Shown: positions 19,142 through 28,187, counted from the first letter of the stretch. The stretch is DNA of 48,936 nt from Cyclobacteriaceae bacterium (GCA_026989535.1 JALSJD010000209.1:1-48936); one strand, 5' to 3'. Notes: generated by a model from the letters alone, not told the origin. Numbers and translations are program-made.

Positions 19142-20260
19142 ATGGAAACAGATAGTAAAGAGAAAAAAAGCTTCTTAAGCTTCCTTAATTTTAAAAAGAA
19201 GAAAGACGAAAAGCCTAAATCAAAAATTAAAGAATGGACGGATGCCATTGTTTTTGCCGTAATAGCAGCTACCATTATCCGATGGTTAATTATGGAGGCC
19301 TTTACCATTCCTACTCCTTCGATGGAAAAATCTTTATTAGTAGGCGACTTTTTATTTGTTAGCAAAATGCACTATGGGGCAAGAACGGCAGCAACTCCTC
19401 TGCAAATACCGCTCACCCATCAATATATATGGGGCACTAAAATACCCTCGTATTTAGATTGGATTCAATTGCCCCAATATAGATTACCTGGTTTTTCGAG
19501 TGTTAAGCGCAACGATGTGGTAGTGTTTAATCATCCTACCGAATTGGAGTATCCTGTTGATTTAAAAACCAATTATATTAAACGATGTGTTGGTGTTGGG
19601 GGCGATAAAATTGAGGTACGCGATATGCAGGTGTATATTAATGATGAACCAGCAGAAAACCCTCCAGAAATGCAGTATAAATACTTTATTAATACAACAG
19701 AAAACTTAAGCCAACGCATATTTGATAAATATGATATTACAGAAGCGTATCAAATGGGAGGTGGGTATTTGGTATTTACAGAGCCTAAAACAGCCAAAGC
19801 ATTAGAAACACTTTCTTTTATAACCAGCGTAACTGTAGCCGAAGCTCAAAAAGGGCAAGCCGAAAGCCGCATTTATCCTGATGCCAGCAAATACCCATGG
19901 AACACCGATTTTTGGGGACCTATGGTAATTCCTGCCGAAGGCATGACGATTGATATTAATGATGAAACGCTCACCAAATATAGTTACGTAATACAGTTTT
20001 ACGAAGGAAATGACGTAGTTGACATTGCCAATGGCACCTTAAAAATTGATGGCGAGCCTATAACCTCTTATACTTTTAAGCAAGATTATTACTTTATGAT
20101 GGGCGATAACCGCCACAATTCATTAGACTCAAGGTTTTGGGGCTTTGTGCCTGCCGACCATATTGTGGGTAAGGCACTATTCATTTGGATGAGTATTGAC
20201 CCCAATGGTGGATTTACGGATAAAATTAGATGGAGTAGGCTGTTTAATTTGATTGAGTAA
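19142..20260 (+). CDS. lepB: Signal peptidase I
   Basis: This is a membrane-bound serine protease that removes signal peptides of exported proteins. The 372-residue product has a Lys-rich cytoplasmic start, one transmembrane helix at about residues 34-53, the catalytic Ser in TIPTPSMEKSLLVGD (Ser60), and the general-base Lys in NYIKRCVGVGGD (Lys147). The C-terminal box is MMGDNRHNSLDSRFWG. The segment of about 140 residues between the Lys box and the C-terminal box is a long insertion, usual for Bacteroidota LepB. It is the last gene of the parA-to-lepB set and is followed by a terminator-like hairpin. Confidence 0.96.
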   Translation: METDSKEKKSFLSFLNFKKKKDEKPKSKIKEWTDAIVFAVIAATIIRWLIMEAFTIPTPSMEKSLLVGDFLFVSKMHYGARTAATPLQIPLTHQYIWGTKIPSYLDWIQLPQYRLPGFSSVKRNDVVVFNHPTELEYPVDLKTNYIKRCVGVGGDKIEVRDMQVYINDEPAENPPEMQYKYFINTTENLSQRIFDKYDITEAYQMGGGYLVFTEPKTAKALETLSFITSVTVAEAQKGQAESRIYPDASKYPWNTDFWGPMVIPAEGMTIDINDETLTKYSYVIQFYEGNDVVDIANGTLKIDGEPITSYTFKQDYYFMMGDNRHNSLDSRFWGFVPADHIVGKALFIWMSIDPNGGFTDKIRWSRLFNLIE

Positions 20261-20283
20261 ATACTTACGCTTTTATTCCGACT

Positions 20284-20306
20284 AGCGCAAGTTTGCAACT
20301 TGTGCT
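20284..20306 (+). terminator. Probable terminator after lepB
   Basis: AGCGCAAGTT (20284-20293) pairs with AACTTGTGCT (20297-20306) around a TGC loop, with one mismatch of wobble type, and is followed by TTTTATTGTTTC. It begins 24 bp after the lepB stop. Confidence 0.6.
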
Positions 20307-20439
20307 TTTATTGTTTCTTTATCCATTTTATCTCGCTCAGAGACACCAGCTTAAGATGTAAGTTATTTCTTTTCTTATTTGAATCCTATGGCGGAAAGGT
20401 TTTTTTCTGCTGGTTTATAAACTATTTTGTGTAATCAAA

Positions 20440-20826
20440 TATCAATTCTATTTTCTTATTCTGCATTTCGTATGAACAAGTTGATACACCACAGCAAAGC
20501 TGATAAAGTAGCCCTTTTAGTTGGGGCGTGAGGACACGCACCAAGGATGAGAGAAATAGCCAAGGGCACAAGCGGATGCTTGCGCCTGATGAGAGGGCTA
20601 TACTACTCGTAGTACGAGTAGTAATCATCTAGAAAAACTCGTGCTACGAATATTTTCTTGCCAAAACTCGTAGTGCGATTTTTATATGTGGGCTATATTC
20701 GCACTACGAGGGTGAATATTCTGCTCTAAAATTAGCTGCTTTTTGCTGCTTTTTTTAAGAGGTCTTGGAATGTGGATTAAAAAATAAAAATCGTGTACTA
20801 AACATTTAAGCCAGAGGAGACCTCTG
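20440..20826. repeat. Gene-free stretch with a cluster of palindromes
   Basis: The 790 bp between lepB and the next gene have no convincing coding sequence but several hairpins. TTGGGGCGTG-AGGA-CACGCACCAA lies near 20520-20543. A 21-bp palindrome, ACTACTCGTA-G-TACGAGTAGT, is at 20602-20622. CTCGTAGTGCGA (20667-20678) pairs with TCGCACTACGAG (20699-20710). CAGAGG-AGA-CCTCTG lies near 20812-20826. The core CTCGTAGTRCGA also recurs as a degenerate copy near 20638-20649 (CTCGTGCTACGA). This looks like a nest of dispersed palindromic repeats, REP- or IS-remnant-like. I found no gene in it. Confidence 0.5.
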
Positions 20827-21024
20827 CCTTTCCCACTTTTATAGATGTTTCACAAACACCTTTTACAAATGAGCAAAACCAAAACATGCCCTTTATAAAT
20901 ACGGAAGGCTATAAAAGTAACAAAGACTTATTCTTGCTTCTAAGCTTTTCAACCCCTTTCTGGCATCTATGAGTATATAACCTGCTTTTTTTACTTTGCA
21001 TATACTCATTTCGCATTCCTGCAA

Positions 21025-21032
21025 TACATTTG
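21025..21032 (+). promoter_or_regulatory. Candidate -7 box (TACATTTG) for the SEC-C gene
   Basis: TACATTTG fits TAnnTTTG and predicts a start near 21036, just before ATG 21051. The in-frame TTG at 21030 would overlap the promoter box and is therefore unlikely as a start. A matching -33 TTG at 19-21 bp is not evident. Confidence 0.35.
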
Positions 21033-21050
21033 TGTAGAACAAATTACAAA

Positions 21051-22423
21051 ATGGATACAAAAATTAACTGGTACAAAAAAGACATAGATGAGGTCTTAGA
21101 TGCTCTTTACAATAAAATTGAAGAAAATGATAACTCCTTTGAGTTCTTTAAACACCTAATTGCTGAATTTCCTGAATTGGATATAGACTGGCTCGAGGCT
21201 TTTGAGGATATGAAAAACGATCTGCTCTGGGAGGAGAAAATTGATGATATACTTTTTTTTATCAACTGGTACAGCAAAAAAATCCTGAAGATTATAGCTG
21301 TAGATATGAGTTTATCGAATGTGATTTATGCAGTTATTACCTGTTTAAAAAAGAGTACAAACTACTTGAGACGCGAATTGATTTTATACAAAAAAATCCT
21401 GTACCAGGAATTGACACGGTAACAGAACTTTTATTGTTCCAACTCATATACCAAGGCCAATACCAGCAAGCTGTTAAGTTTTCAGAACAAGTTTGGCAAC
21501 CCATTGATGAATCAACAGAGTTAATGGGATATGCTGCTTACAACTTTGTAAATACAATATATATAAATGACCTCCAAAAATATTACGAAGCGGTTTTAAA
21601 CGACACACCTGTTAATACCGATGCTATTTTTAACAAGGCGGTAAAAATGGGTTTTAGTGCCGATAAAGAGTGGTTTAATGAGGTAATAGAGGAAATTAAG
21701 TTGGATTTGGATATGGAGTTAATTAAAACCTCGATAAAAGAAAAGAATGACAAGCATATACTTCATCTTAATGTCCAGTTTTTAAAATACATGCATCAAC
21801 AATTTAATTTCCCCTTTATTTTTTCCGAACAAATATGGCGGTTTATTGCTACTCTTGAAATATTTGGAAAGCATGGGAAACAGAATTGGTTTTATATAGA
21901 TGCAGAAACGATGGAAAAACACATTATAGAAAACTATGATACTTTTTTGGGAAGTAATGTGATACAAATTTTTGGCAAAGTGTGGGGGTTTGATTACATC
22001 ATTTCCTTCTTTAATTATGCGCAACTTATTACACCCGATCAATGCCAACTAATGTTAGAAAATAACCTCTATTTTAAAAGAGAGATGACACGGATTATGG
22101 GCAGTAATTTATGGAAAATGATGTTTGTTTTTGATTGGCCAGAAATTGAAAATGGTGTAAAGAACGAGATTGAACCAGGTATTTTTAAATCAACTTTTGA
22201 TATTGATGAATACGAAGCTGAAAATAAAGTAAAAGAGTATGTTTCAGCAATACCTGTTAACGATAGGATATCACGTGAACTAAAACTAATTAAAAAGAAA
22301 AACCCACTTGTAGCACCTAGCATATCTCCTTTAATAAAAAACAACCCCGATATTGGCAGAAACTCCCCTTGCCCTTGTGGCAGTGGGAAAAAATACAAAA
22401 AATGTTGTTTAAATGAGGTTTAG
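21051..22423 (+). pseudogene. SEC-C motif protein gene with a one-base frameshift
   Basis: Two adjacent reading frames together make one protein of about 457 residues. Frame one starts at ATG 21051 (MDTKINWYKKDIDEVLDALY) and reads sensibly to FINWYSKK. It then becomes unlikely-looking and stops at 21422. Frame two, open from 21248, reads KNPEDYSCRYEFIECDLCSY and continues without interruption to 22423. The switch falls at a run of seven A residues (21276-21282); eight would restore one frame. The C-terminus has the zinc-binding SEC-C motif (SPCPCGSGKKYKKCC), found in SecA and many unrelated proteins. The rest is helical and unrecognised. Possible explanations are a real inactivating mutation, a homopolymer sequencing error or slippage. 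It ends 11 bp from the convergent acyltransferase gene. Confidence 0.7.
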
Positions 22424-22434
22424 CACATAAAAAA

Positions 22435-23676
22435 TCACTCCTCAAACAACTCCTTAAAATAGGGCGATAGCTTAAACCCTTGCCTGGTAGCATGCCAAAC
22501 CGCATTAATGGCCAGCTCCCATTTTACTCCGGGTTCTTGATGTTGGGTGCTTGCAAACCGATAGGCCTTATCTTGGCAAAACAGTTCGATTCGCTCTTTA
22601 AATTGAGGGCTAAGCGAGCTAATATCTTTATGGTATAAACAAGTATAACCCATACAGTCAATCTCAATCCTATCTGTATAAAAAGATACATCACCAACCC
22701 CTTGCTTACTCATTTTTCCATCACCTATGGCTTCGTGGATTTCCATTTTTGGGGCTAAAAACAAAGGTTCTTCCTTTGGCTGGCTACTATTTTCTTGTAT
22801 ATGCCGTATAAAATTCACATTTTGCCAATTAAACCAATCACGGGGGTTATCATAAGGAATCTGTCCTTCTTTGGTTGTAAAACAGCCTTTCTCATTAATA
22901 TGCACAGTGTAATTACAGGCATTGCAACTAAACTTATTTTTGTTAGAAGTAAATCCATCAAACGATTGACAGTTAGGGCATTGAAATAGCATCCGTTCTA
23001 TATATTCTGCTCTGTAATTTGAACGAATAACTAGGTTTGCTTCTTTGGCATAGGCAATATCATCGTGGGTCAATTTTTCTTTAATAATAGCCATCACTTG
23101 CTCTGAACTTAGTGTTTTAAGGTCAGCTTTGCTCAAAGCAATATCATACTCAATTTCAACCTCTGCCCTACGCAAAGGGCGAGCCCAACGAGGGTCAAAC
23201 GCATAAGCCCCTTTTATTTTAGCAGTAACCACAGGCACATTGAGCAATTTAGCCAGCTTGGCAATGGAGGGGTCGATGTAGTGGGTAACGCCCGACCACG
23301 TTCGAGTGGCTTCCGGAAAAAGCGCAATGGCACCTCCCCTATCAATCACCTTTTTTATTTCACGGATTACTTGCGTATCGCGCACGCCTTTTTTCTTGGG
23401 TATGGCACCCAGCCCTTTAAATATGCGCCCGATAATTGGGTCTCTTAAAATAGCATCAGACGATACAAAGTTGGGCTTCTTTTTAATAAAATCGCTAATA
23501 ATAAAGGGGTCGTACCTGCCATAATGGTTGGCTAAAAGCAAATAGGATTCATTGATATGGGTTACTTCCTCAGGAATATTGGCCGTAATTTTAAATACTT
23601 TCTTAAAAATCCAGATTACCAATTGCACCAATAATTGATAATGAATCTTTATTTTATATGTGGAGCTAGTTGACAA
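22435..23676 (-). CDS. PlsC-like glycerolipid acyltransferase with C-terminal zinc ribbon
   Basis: This 413-residue protein belongs to the lysophosphatidic acid/glycerol-3-phosphate acyltransferase superfamily. Motif I is NHYGRYDP (residues 50-57, the catalytic H-x4-D). Motif III is FPEATRTWSG (about 120-129), where the usual Gly of FPEGTR is Ala. A treble-clef-like C233PNC ... C251NAC zinc ribbon follows, then about 150 residues of unknown function. This is not a plain PlsC of about 240 residues, so the acyl acceptor is uncertain. No ATG occurs in frame before the middle of the protein; the extent given uses TTG at 23676, and GTG at 23628 is an alternative. fdhF lies upstream on the same strand, separated by a palindromic repeat. 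Confidence 0.8.
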   Translation of the reverse strand: MSTSSTYKIKIHYQLLVQLVIWIFKKVFKITANIPEEVTHINESYLLLANHYGRYDPFIISDFIKKKPNFVSSDAILRDPIIGRIFKGLGAIPKKKGVRDTQVIREIKKVIDRGGAIALFPEATRTWSGVTHYIDPSIAKLAKLLNVPVVTAKIKGAYAFDPRWARPLRRAEVEIEYDIALSKADLKTLSSEQVMAIIKEKLTHDDIAYAKEANLVIRSNYRAEYIERMLFQCPNCQSFDGFTSNKNKFSCNACNYTVHINEKGCFTTKEGQIPYDNPRDWFNWQNVNFIRHIQENSSQPKEEPLFLAPKMEIHEAIGDGKMSKQGVGDVSFYTDRIEIDCMGYTCLYHKDISSLSPQFKERIELFCQDKAYRFASTQHQEPGVKWELAINAVWHATRQGFKLSPYFKELFEE

Positions 23677-23693
23677 AAAACTATTAAATTTTA

Positions 23694-23769
23694 CCGCAAA
23701 GAGCGCAAAAACAAAAAGTTCGCAAAGAATCCTTGCGAACTTTGCGCCATCACTTTGCGCGCTTTGCGG
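23694..23769. repeat. Nested CGCAAAG palindrome between fdhF and the acyltransferase gene
   Basis: The outer arms CCGCAAAGAGCGCAAA (23694-23709) and TTTGCGCGCTTTGCGG (23754-23769) pair with one mismatch. The inner arms AAGTTCGCAA (23716-23725) and TTGCGAACTT (23733-23742) pair perfectly. The right edge directly abuts the TAA stop of fdhF. It could act as a terminator between the two minus-strand genes, but it resembles a dispersed repeat; a related CACAAAG-type copy is at 30581-30620. Confidence 0.6.
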
Positions 23770-26514
23770 TTATGCATTAGCAAATTTACCTTTAGATTTA
23801 CGAATATTCACAGCCACTACTTTGTACTCGGGGCATTTAGCTTCCGAATCGTGCACATCGCTGGTAATTAAGTTCACCATTATTTCAGGAAAATGAAACG
23901 TAGTGCTCATTACTCCTGGTTTCACTTCCTTCGAGATTTTAGCTTTAATATCTACCTTGCCACGGGCAGAAGTTACACAAACCATCTCCCCTTCTTTTAT
24001 GTTTTTATCAGCCGCATCTTGTGCATTTATTAACAAAACATCCTCGGTAATAATGTCCACATTACCTGTTCTTCGCGTCATAGCACCACAATTATAATGT
24101 TCCAGTTCTCTGTTGGTGGTAATGATGTACGGGTATTTCTCCCCATTTTCAATAATTTCTTCCGTCTCTTTCCAATCAAAATAAGAAAACTTGCCTTTCC
24201 CTCTCTTAAACTCCTCCAGGTGAATTATTTCTGTATCAGATCCATCTTCGGCTACCGGCCATTGCAACCCGTTAGTACCTAATCTCTCCCACGTAATGCC
24301 TTTAAAGAAAGGGACGATTTGAGAGATTTCCTCCAGCATTTCTTTGGCATTATAGGCAGGCTGGGCATAGCCCATTCTATTCATTACATCAATAATAATT
24401 TGGCCATCTACTTTAGTGCCTTCAATAGGCAAAACTGTGGCATTTACACGTTGCACCCTGCGTTCACCGTTGGTAAATGTACCCGATTTCTCCAGAAAGG
24501 ATGCTCCTGGAAGTACCACATCTGCCAACATTGCCGTTTCGGTCATAAATAACTCTTGCACAATAAATAAATCAAGGGAATTTAAGGCCTTTTTTACCTT
24601 AGTGGTATTAGGGTCGGTTTGCACCACATCTTCCCCAATAATCCAAAGTGCTTTAAGCTTGCCTTCTAAGGCCGCATCAAACATTTCTGGAATTTTGTAG
24701 CCTACTTCCTTCGGCATTTCTACCTTATAAAAATCTGTATATATATTCTGTACTTCTTCTTGAGTAATGTCTAAATAACCTGCACCCTGATGCGGTTGAA
24801 CCCCCATATCTGCAGAACCCTGCACGTTGTTTTGGCCTCTTAATGGGTTAACGCCAACGCCTCTTCGGCCAATATTGCCTGTAATAAGTGCTAAATCTGC
24901 AATTAGTTGCACCGTAAACGTACCTTGCGAGTGTTCAGTAACACCCAACCCATGAAATGACATGGCATTTTTTGCTTTGGCATAAGCCACCGCTGCATTA
25001 CGTACTAAGTCTTTATCAACACCCGTTATCTCTGCCATCTTATCCATATCCAAGGCCAGTATCTGCGATTTAAAGTCCTCAAATCCTTCGGTGCGGTTAT
25101 CAATAAAATCATCATCTTGCACATTTTCCTTGATGATGTAATACAACATCATATTTAGTAATGCCACATTAGTGCCGGGGCGTAACTGCAAATGGTAATC
25201 AGCATAACGTGCCAATACCGTTTCGCGTGGATCCACCACTATTAGCGTGGTGCCTTTCATAGCCGCTTGCTTAAGCTTGGCTCCGGTTACTGGGTGGGCA
25301 GCCGTTGGGTTTGCTCCAATTACCAACATACAGTTGGTATAATTTAAATCGATAATGGAATTAGTGGCTGCACCTGTGCCAAATGCACGCTGCATGCCCA
25401 AGGCCGTTGGCGAATGGCAAACACGTGCGCAGCCATCAATATTATTCGTACCTACAACGGCACGAATAAACTTCTGCATTAAATAGTTTTCCTCGTTGGT
25501 ACAACGAGCAGAAGAAATTCCTGCAATAGCATCTGGGCCATTCTCAGATTTAATAGTAGTTAATTTATCAACAATAAAATCATACACTTCCTCCCAACTT
25601 ACTTCTTTAAATTTGCCATTTCGTTTAATAAGTGGAGAGCGCAATCGTTCGGGGTGATTATAGAATTTAAAGGCATACCTTCCTTTAAGGCAGGTATGCC
25701 CTTGATTTACTTCGGCATCATAAGGGGCGGTAATGCTTATAACTTCATTGTCTTTTACGGCCACATCTAGGTTGCAACCCACGCCACAATAAGTACAGAT
25801 AGTTCGAGTGGTTTCAACCACCTCATTGGTTTTAGAATTAAACACATCGGTAATGGCTCCTGTGGGGCAAGCCTGGCTACACGCTCCACAGCTTACACAA
25901 TCGGAGTTTTTAAAGCCTTCGTTCATACCCATTATAACCGTATTTTCAAACCCACGCCCTGCCATTGTAAGCACCATTTCGCCTTGCACTTCATCGCAGG
26001 CTCTAATGCATCGGTAGCAATTAATACAGGCGGCTAAATCCGAGCGCATATACGAGTGATCTTCATCTACGCTCCTATTTAAGTGATTGGCACCAGGTGC
26101 ATATCGCACATCATCGGGTGTAATATTTAAGTCGAGTGCTACTTTTTTTAGTTCGTTGGTATTGGGATTATCAGTTTCAAATTTATCAGCAGGGTAATCT
26201 GTGAGTACCAACTCCACAATGTTTTTACGAAGCTTTTCTATTTTGTGGGTGTGCGTATAAATAAAGCTATCTGCCATTACGGGCGTATGGCAAGAAGCTT
26301 GCACTTTGGTTAGCCCATCTTGTTCCAAAGCCACCTCCACACTGCATACTCTACATGAACCAAAAGGTTTTAAATTAGGGGCATCGCATAAGGTGGGTAC
26401 GGGGTTATCGCCCATATAACGCTTTAAAAAGTGAAGAATGGTTTCATCACCTTGCACCTTAAATGGTTCGTTGTTTATATAGGCTATTTTCGATTGTTCG
26501 TTGTTCATAAGCAT
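23770..26514 (-). CDS. fdhF: Formate dehydrogenase alpha subunit (NAD-linked type, Mo/W-bis-MGD)
   Basis: This 914-residue catalytic subunit oxidises formate to CO2. In order it has an N-terminal [2Fe-2S] ferredoxin domain (Cys43, 54, 57, 75), two ferredoxin-type [4Fe-4S] clusters (Cys163/166/169/173 and Cys206/209/212/216), the molybdopterin-domain [4Fe-4S] site (C240TYC243GVGC247 and Cys275) and the metal-ligand Cys366 in ARVCHSPT. It therefore uses Cys rather than selenocysteine. The C-terminal MopB-binding domain has NRELEHYNCGAMTRRTG. The His/Cys3 cluster segment expected near residue 105 appears lost (see findings). ATG 26514 directly follows the transposase stop codon. It presumably pairs with the fused NuoE/F-like subunit at 28253-29893 for NAD+ reduction, and it needs FdhD. 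Confidence 0.95.
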   Translation of the reverse strand: MLMNNEQSKIAYINNEPFKVQGDETILHFLKRYMGDNPVPTLCDAPNLKPFGSCRVCSVEVALEQDGLTKVQASCHTPVMADSFIYTHTHKIEKLRKNIVELVLTDYPADKFETDNPNTNELKKVALDLNITPDDVRYAPGANHLNRSVDEDHSYMRSDLAACINCYRCIRACDEVQGEMVLTMAGRGFENTVIMGMNEGFKNSDCVSCGACSQACPTGAITDVFNSKTNEVVETTRTICTYCGVGCNLDVAVKDNEVISITAPYDAEVNQGHTCLKGRYAFKFYNHPERLRSPLIKRNGKFKEVSWEEVYDFIVDKLTTIKSENGPDAIAGISSARCTNEENYLMQKFIRAVVGTNNIDGCARVCHSPTALGMQRAFGTGAATNSIIDLNYTNCMLVIGANPTAAHPVTGAKLKQAAMKGTTLIVVDPRETVLARYADYHLQLRPGTNVALLNMMLYYIIKENVQDDDFIDNRTEGFEDFKSQILALDMDKMAEITGVDKDLVRNAAVAYAKAKNAMSFHGLGVTEHSQGTFTVQLIADLALITGNIGRRGVGVNPLRGQNNVQGSADMGVQPHQGAGYLDITQEEVQNIYTDFYKVEMPKEVGYKIPEMFDAALEGKLKALWIIGEDVVQTDPNTTKVKKALNSLDLFIVQELFMTETAMLADVVLPGASFLEKSGTFTNGERRVQRVNATVLPIEGTKVDGQIIIDVMNRMGYAQPAYNAKEMLEEISQIVPFFKGITWERLGTNGLQWPVAEDGSDTEIIHLEEFKRGKGKFSYFDWKETEEIIENGEKYPYIITTNRELEHYNCGAMTRRTGNVDIITEDVLLINAQDAADKNIKEGEMVCVTSARGKVDIKAKISKEVKPGVMSTTFHFPEIMVNLITSDVHDSEAKCPEYKVVAVNIRKSKGKFANA

Positions 26515-26979
26515 CTAATTTTCCTCTTCATCAAATAAGTAGGCATCCTTATAATCAACCTTAAATTTATTTAATAGCAATTTATATTCCTCTTTAAAAG
26601 AGGCTTTTTTATGGTGTTCTTTTTGACTTTCAATATAATTTATAACTGCACTTAACTGCGATTGTGCATAGGAGAATGCACCAAACCCCTCTTGCCAATT
26701 GAACTTAACTGGCATCCACTGTTTTTGATTAATAAATACTGAAGAGCCTGCTTTTACATCTCGCATTAAATCAGACAACGCAATGTTAGGTTTTAACCCA
26801 ACAAGCAAATGTGTATGATTTGGCATACAATAAATTGAAATCAACTTTTGTCCTCGATTTGTAATAATCCCAGTAATGTATTTCTGTAATTCACTTCGAA
26901 ACTTTTCTTTAATCAAATTTTGGCGCCCTTTTACCGCAAAAACTACTTGAATATAAATTTGGGTATATGTATTTGCCAT
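26515..26979 (-). CDS. IS200-like / REP-associated (RAYT-type) Y1 transposase
   Basis: The 154-residue protein is a complete Y1 HUH transposase (Transposase IS200-like domain). The HUH metal-binding motif is in MPNHTHLLVG (His55, His57). The C-terminal block QEGFGAFSYAQSQ is followed by VINYIESQKEHHKK, with the candidate nucleophilic Tyr115. Length and motifs argue for an intact enzyme. There is no tnpB partner. Hairpin pairs resembling REPs lie directly upstream (26993-27062) and again at 28187-28255, consistent with a REP-associated enzyme. Its TAG stop (26517-26515) is immediately followed by the fdhF ATG, so it is embedded in the formate dehydrogenase operon and translation may be coupled. 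Confidence 0.92.
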   Translation of the reverse strand: MANTYTQIYIQVVFAVKGRQNLIKEKFRSELQKYITGIITNRGQKLISIYCMPNHTHLLVGLKPNIALSDLMRDVKAGSSVFINQKQWMPVKFNWQEGFGAFSYAQSQLSAVINYIESQKEHHKKASFKEEYKLLLNKFKVDYKDAYLFDEEEN

Positions 26980-26992
26980 TTATTAATTTAAT

Positions 26993-27062
26993 TAGGTCGC
27001 TCCTCTGGAGCTAACCGTTTTTTTATTTTATTCTATAAATATATCGCCCCTCTGGGGCTTTC
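26993..27062. repeat. REP-like hairpin pair 1, upstream of the transposase
   Basis: Two hairpins with 5-bp stems and 3-nt loops: GCTCC-TCT-GGAGC (26999-27011), preceded by TAGGTC, and GCCCC-TCT-GGGGC (27046-27058), followed by TTTC. They lie 35 bp apart in the 98 bp between the transposase gene and the 231-aa gene. A second pair in opposite orientation is at 28187-28255. Confidence 0.7.
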
Positions 27063-27077
27063 TTCTACAATTCTAAA

Positions 27078-27773
27078 TTATTTAGTATATTCTATTTTGC
27101 CATAAACTCTTTCGTGATACTCTTTCAATAATTTTATTGATTGGACATATCCAAGTAATGATCCAGAAACAAACTCAAGATTATTGTAACGTTTACTGTT
27201 TGCATTTTGCCAACTTCTATGCCTTACAAAATTCATGCTTCTATTTGTTTTAAAATCCAGCTTCACCAAAATTTTTATTAATTCAGTTGGAAGGTGAGAC
27301 ATCAATGTTTCCAACTTGGTAAGGTAATTATGATGTCTATCATATATCCAGTCTAAGTATTCAAACCAATCAGCTCTTTTATAATTAACCCCCATAACTA
27401 ATGGAGCTTCGCTATTGGGGTCTATCTTCTTTAGTAATTCTTTTAGTTTTTCTTCATTTAGAAATTTTCTATTATTTTTATCATTCTTTAGATAAATTTC
27501 ATCCATTAATTGGTTGTAGTTGTAATACAAAAACTTAATGTAATTTGATACAAACTCCGAAATATTATTTTCATCTCTTTTGTGCTTAAGATAAACAACT
27601 AGATAATAAAATATAAAAGAACCAATATATGCATAACACAGTCTTACAACAATTACATTTATTTTATAAGCAGTGTTAGGCAAAAATTCAGGAAATAGAT
27701 AAGGAGAAAACTCTACAAATAGCAATACACTAATTGAGATAGCAAATAAGTTTCTTAAAGTTTTAAATGACAT
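27078..27773 (-). CDS. Hypothetical two-TM membrane protein
   Basis: I do not recognise this 231-residue protein. It has two predicted membrane segments near the N-terminus (about residues 8-30 and 40-63), a Lys/Asn/Tyr-rich cytoplasmic part and several conserved-looking aromatic clusters (RADWFEYLDWIYDRHHN). Codon use is strikingly AT-rich compared with the flanking formate dehydrogenase genes, and the gene sits between two REP-like hairpin pairs beside a transposase and a MITE-like element. That context suggests acquired DNA. The 412 bp upstream to the REP pair hold no further gene. Confidence 0.65.
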   Translation of the reverse strand: MSFKTLRNLFAISISVLLFVEFSPYLFPEFLPNTAYKINVIVVRLCYAYIGSFIFYYLVVYLKHKRDENNISEFVSNYIKFLYYNYNQLMDEIYLKNDKNNRKFLNEEKLKELLKKIDPNSEAPLVMGVNYKRADWFEYLDWIYDRHHNYLTKLETLMSHLPTELIKILVKLDFKTNRSMNFVRHRSWQNANSKRYNNLEFVSGSLLGYVQSIKLLKEYHERVYGKIEYTK

Positions 27774-27846
27774 CCGCTCAACTATAATTATGTTATTTAA
27801 ATAAAACTAAATCAAATTTTCCATCAACTCTTATTAATTTTTTATC

Positions 27847-28187
27847 TTAACCCAACTTGAAAATTCTCAAAATCAGTCAAAATTTTATTTAAAATTAAAT
27901 TGCTGATAATCAGCATGTTGCAATAATATTGAAAACTTTTGTAAATTTCTTTAAAAAGTAATTGGCTGATAGTTAGCACGTTGCTATTTTTGAATTTCAT
28001 TTGTAGTGACCCAAAAATTGTTTTATCAAATATTTGTTTTGTATATTTGCTAAATAGACACCTTTTAGGTGGTCAATTTAAAGCTAGACCTTATGTTAGA
28101 AAAACAAAAATAGTGACCTATTTGCAAAAAAAACATAACCCCTTAATAATGAGCAACTTACAATGTTCTATTTTCAAGTTGGGTTAA
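27847..28187. mobile_element. 341-bp MITE-like element with 18-bp perfect terminal inverted repeats
   Basis: TTAACCCAACTTGAAAAT (27847-27864) is the exact reverse complement of ATTTTCAAGTTGGGTTAA (28170-28187). Between them is AT-rich DNA with no credible gene. It contains two imperfect copies of a GCTGATAATCAGC-type segment followed by RTTGC (near 27901-27925 and 27964-27988). The ends start and finish with TTAA, which may be the target duplication. This fits a non-autonomous derivative of an IS, mobilised in trans. It abuts REP-like pair 2 on its right. A promoter or other role is not evident. Confidence 0.7.

Noticed and set aside
20422-20628. Small minus-strand open frame in the palindrome-rich gap
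   Set aside because: It spans palindromes, has unusual composition and no family motif; better read as repeat DNA.
27981-28187. Plus-strand open frame inside the MITE-like element
   Set aside because: It ends exactly in the terminal repeat, has no recognisable domain and is very AT-rich; most likely non-coding.
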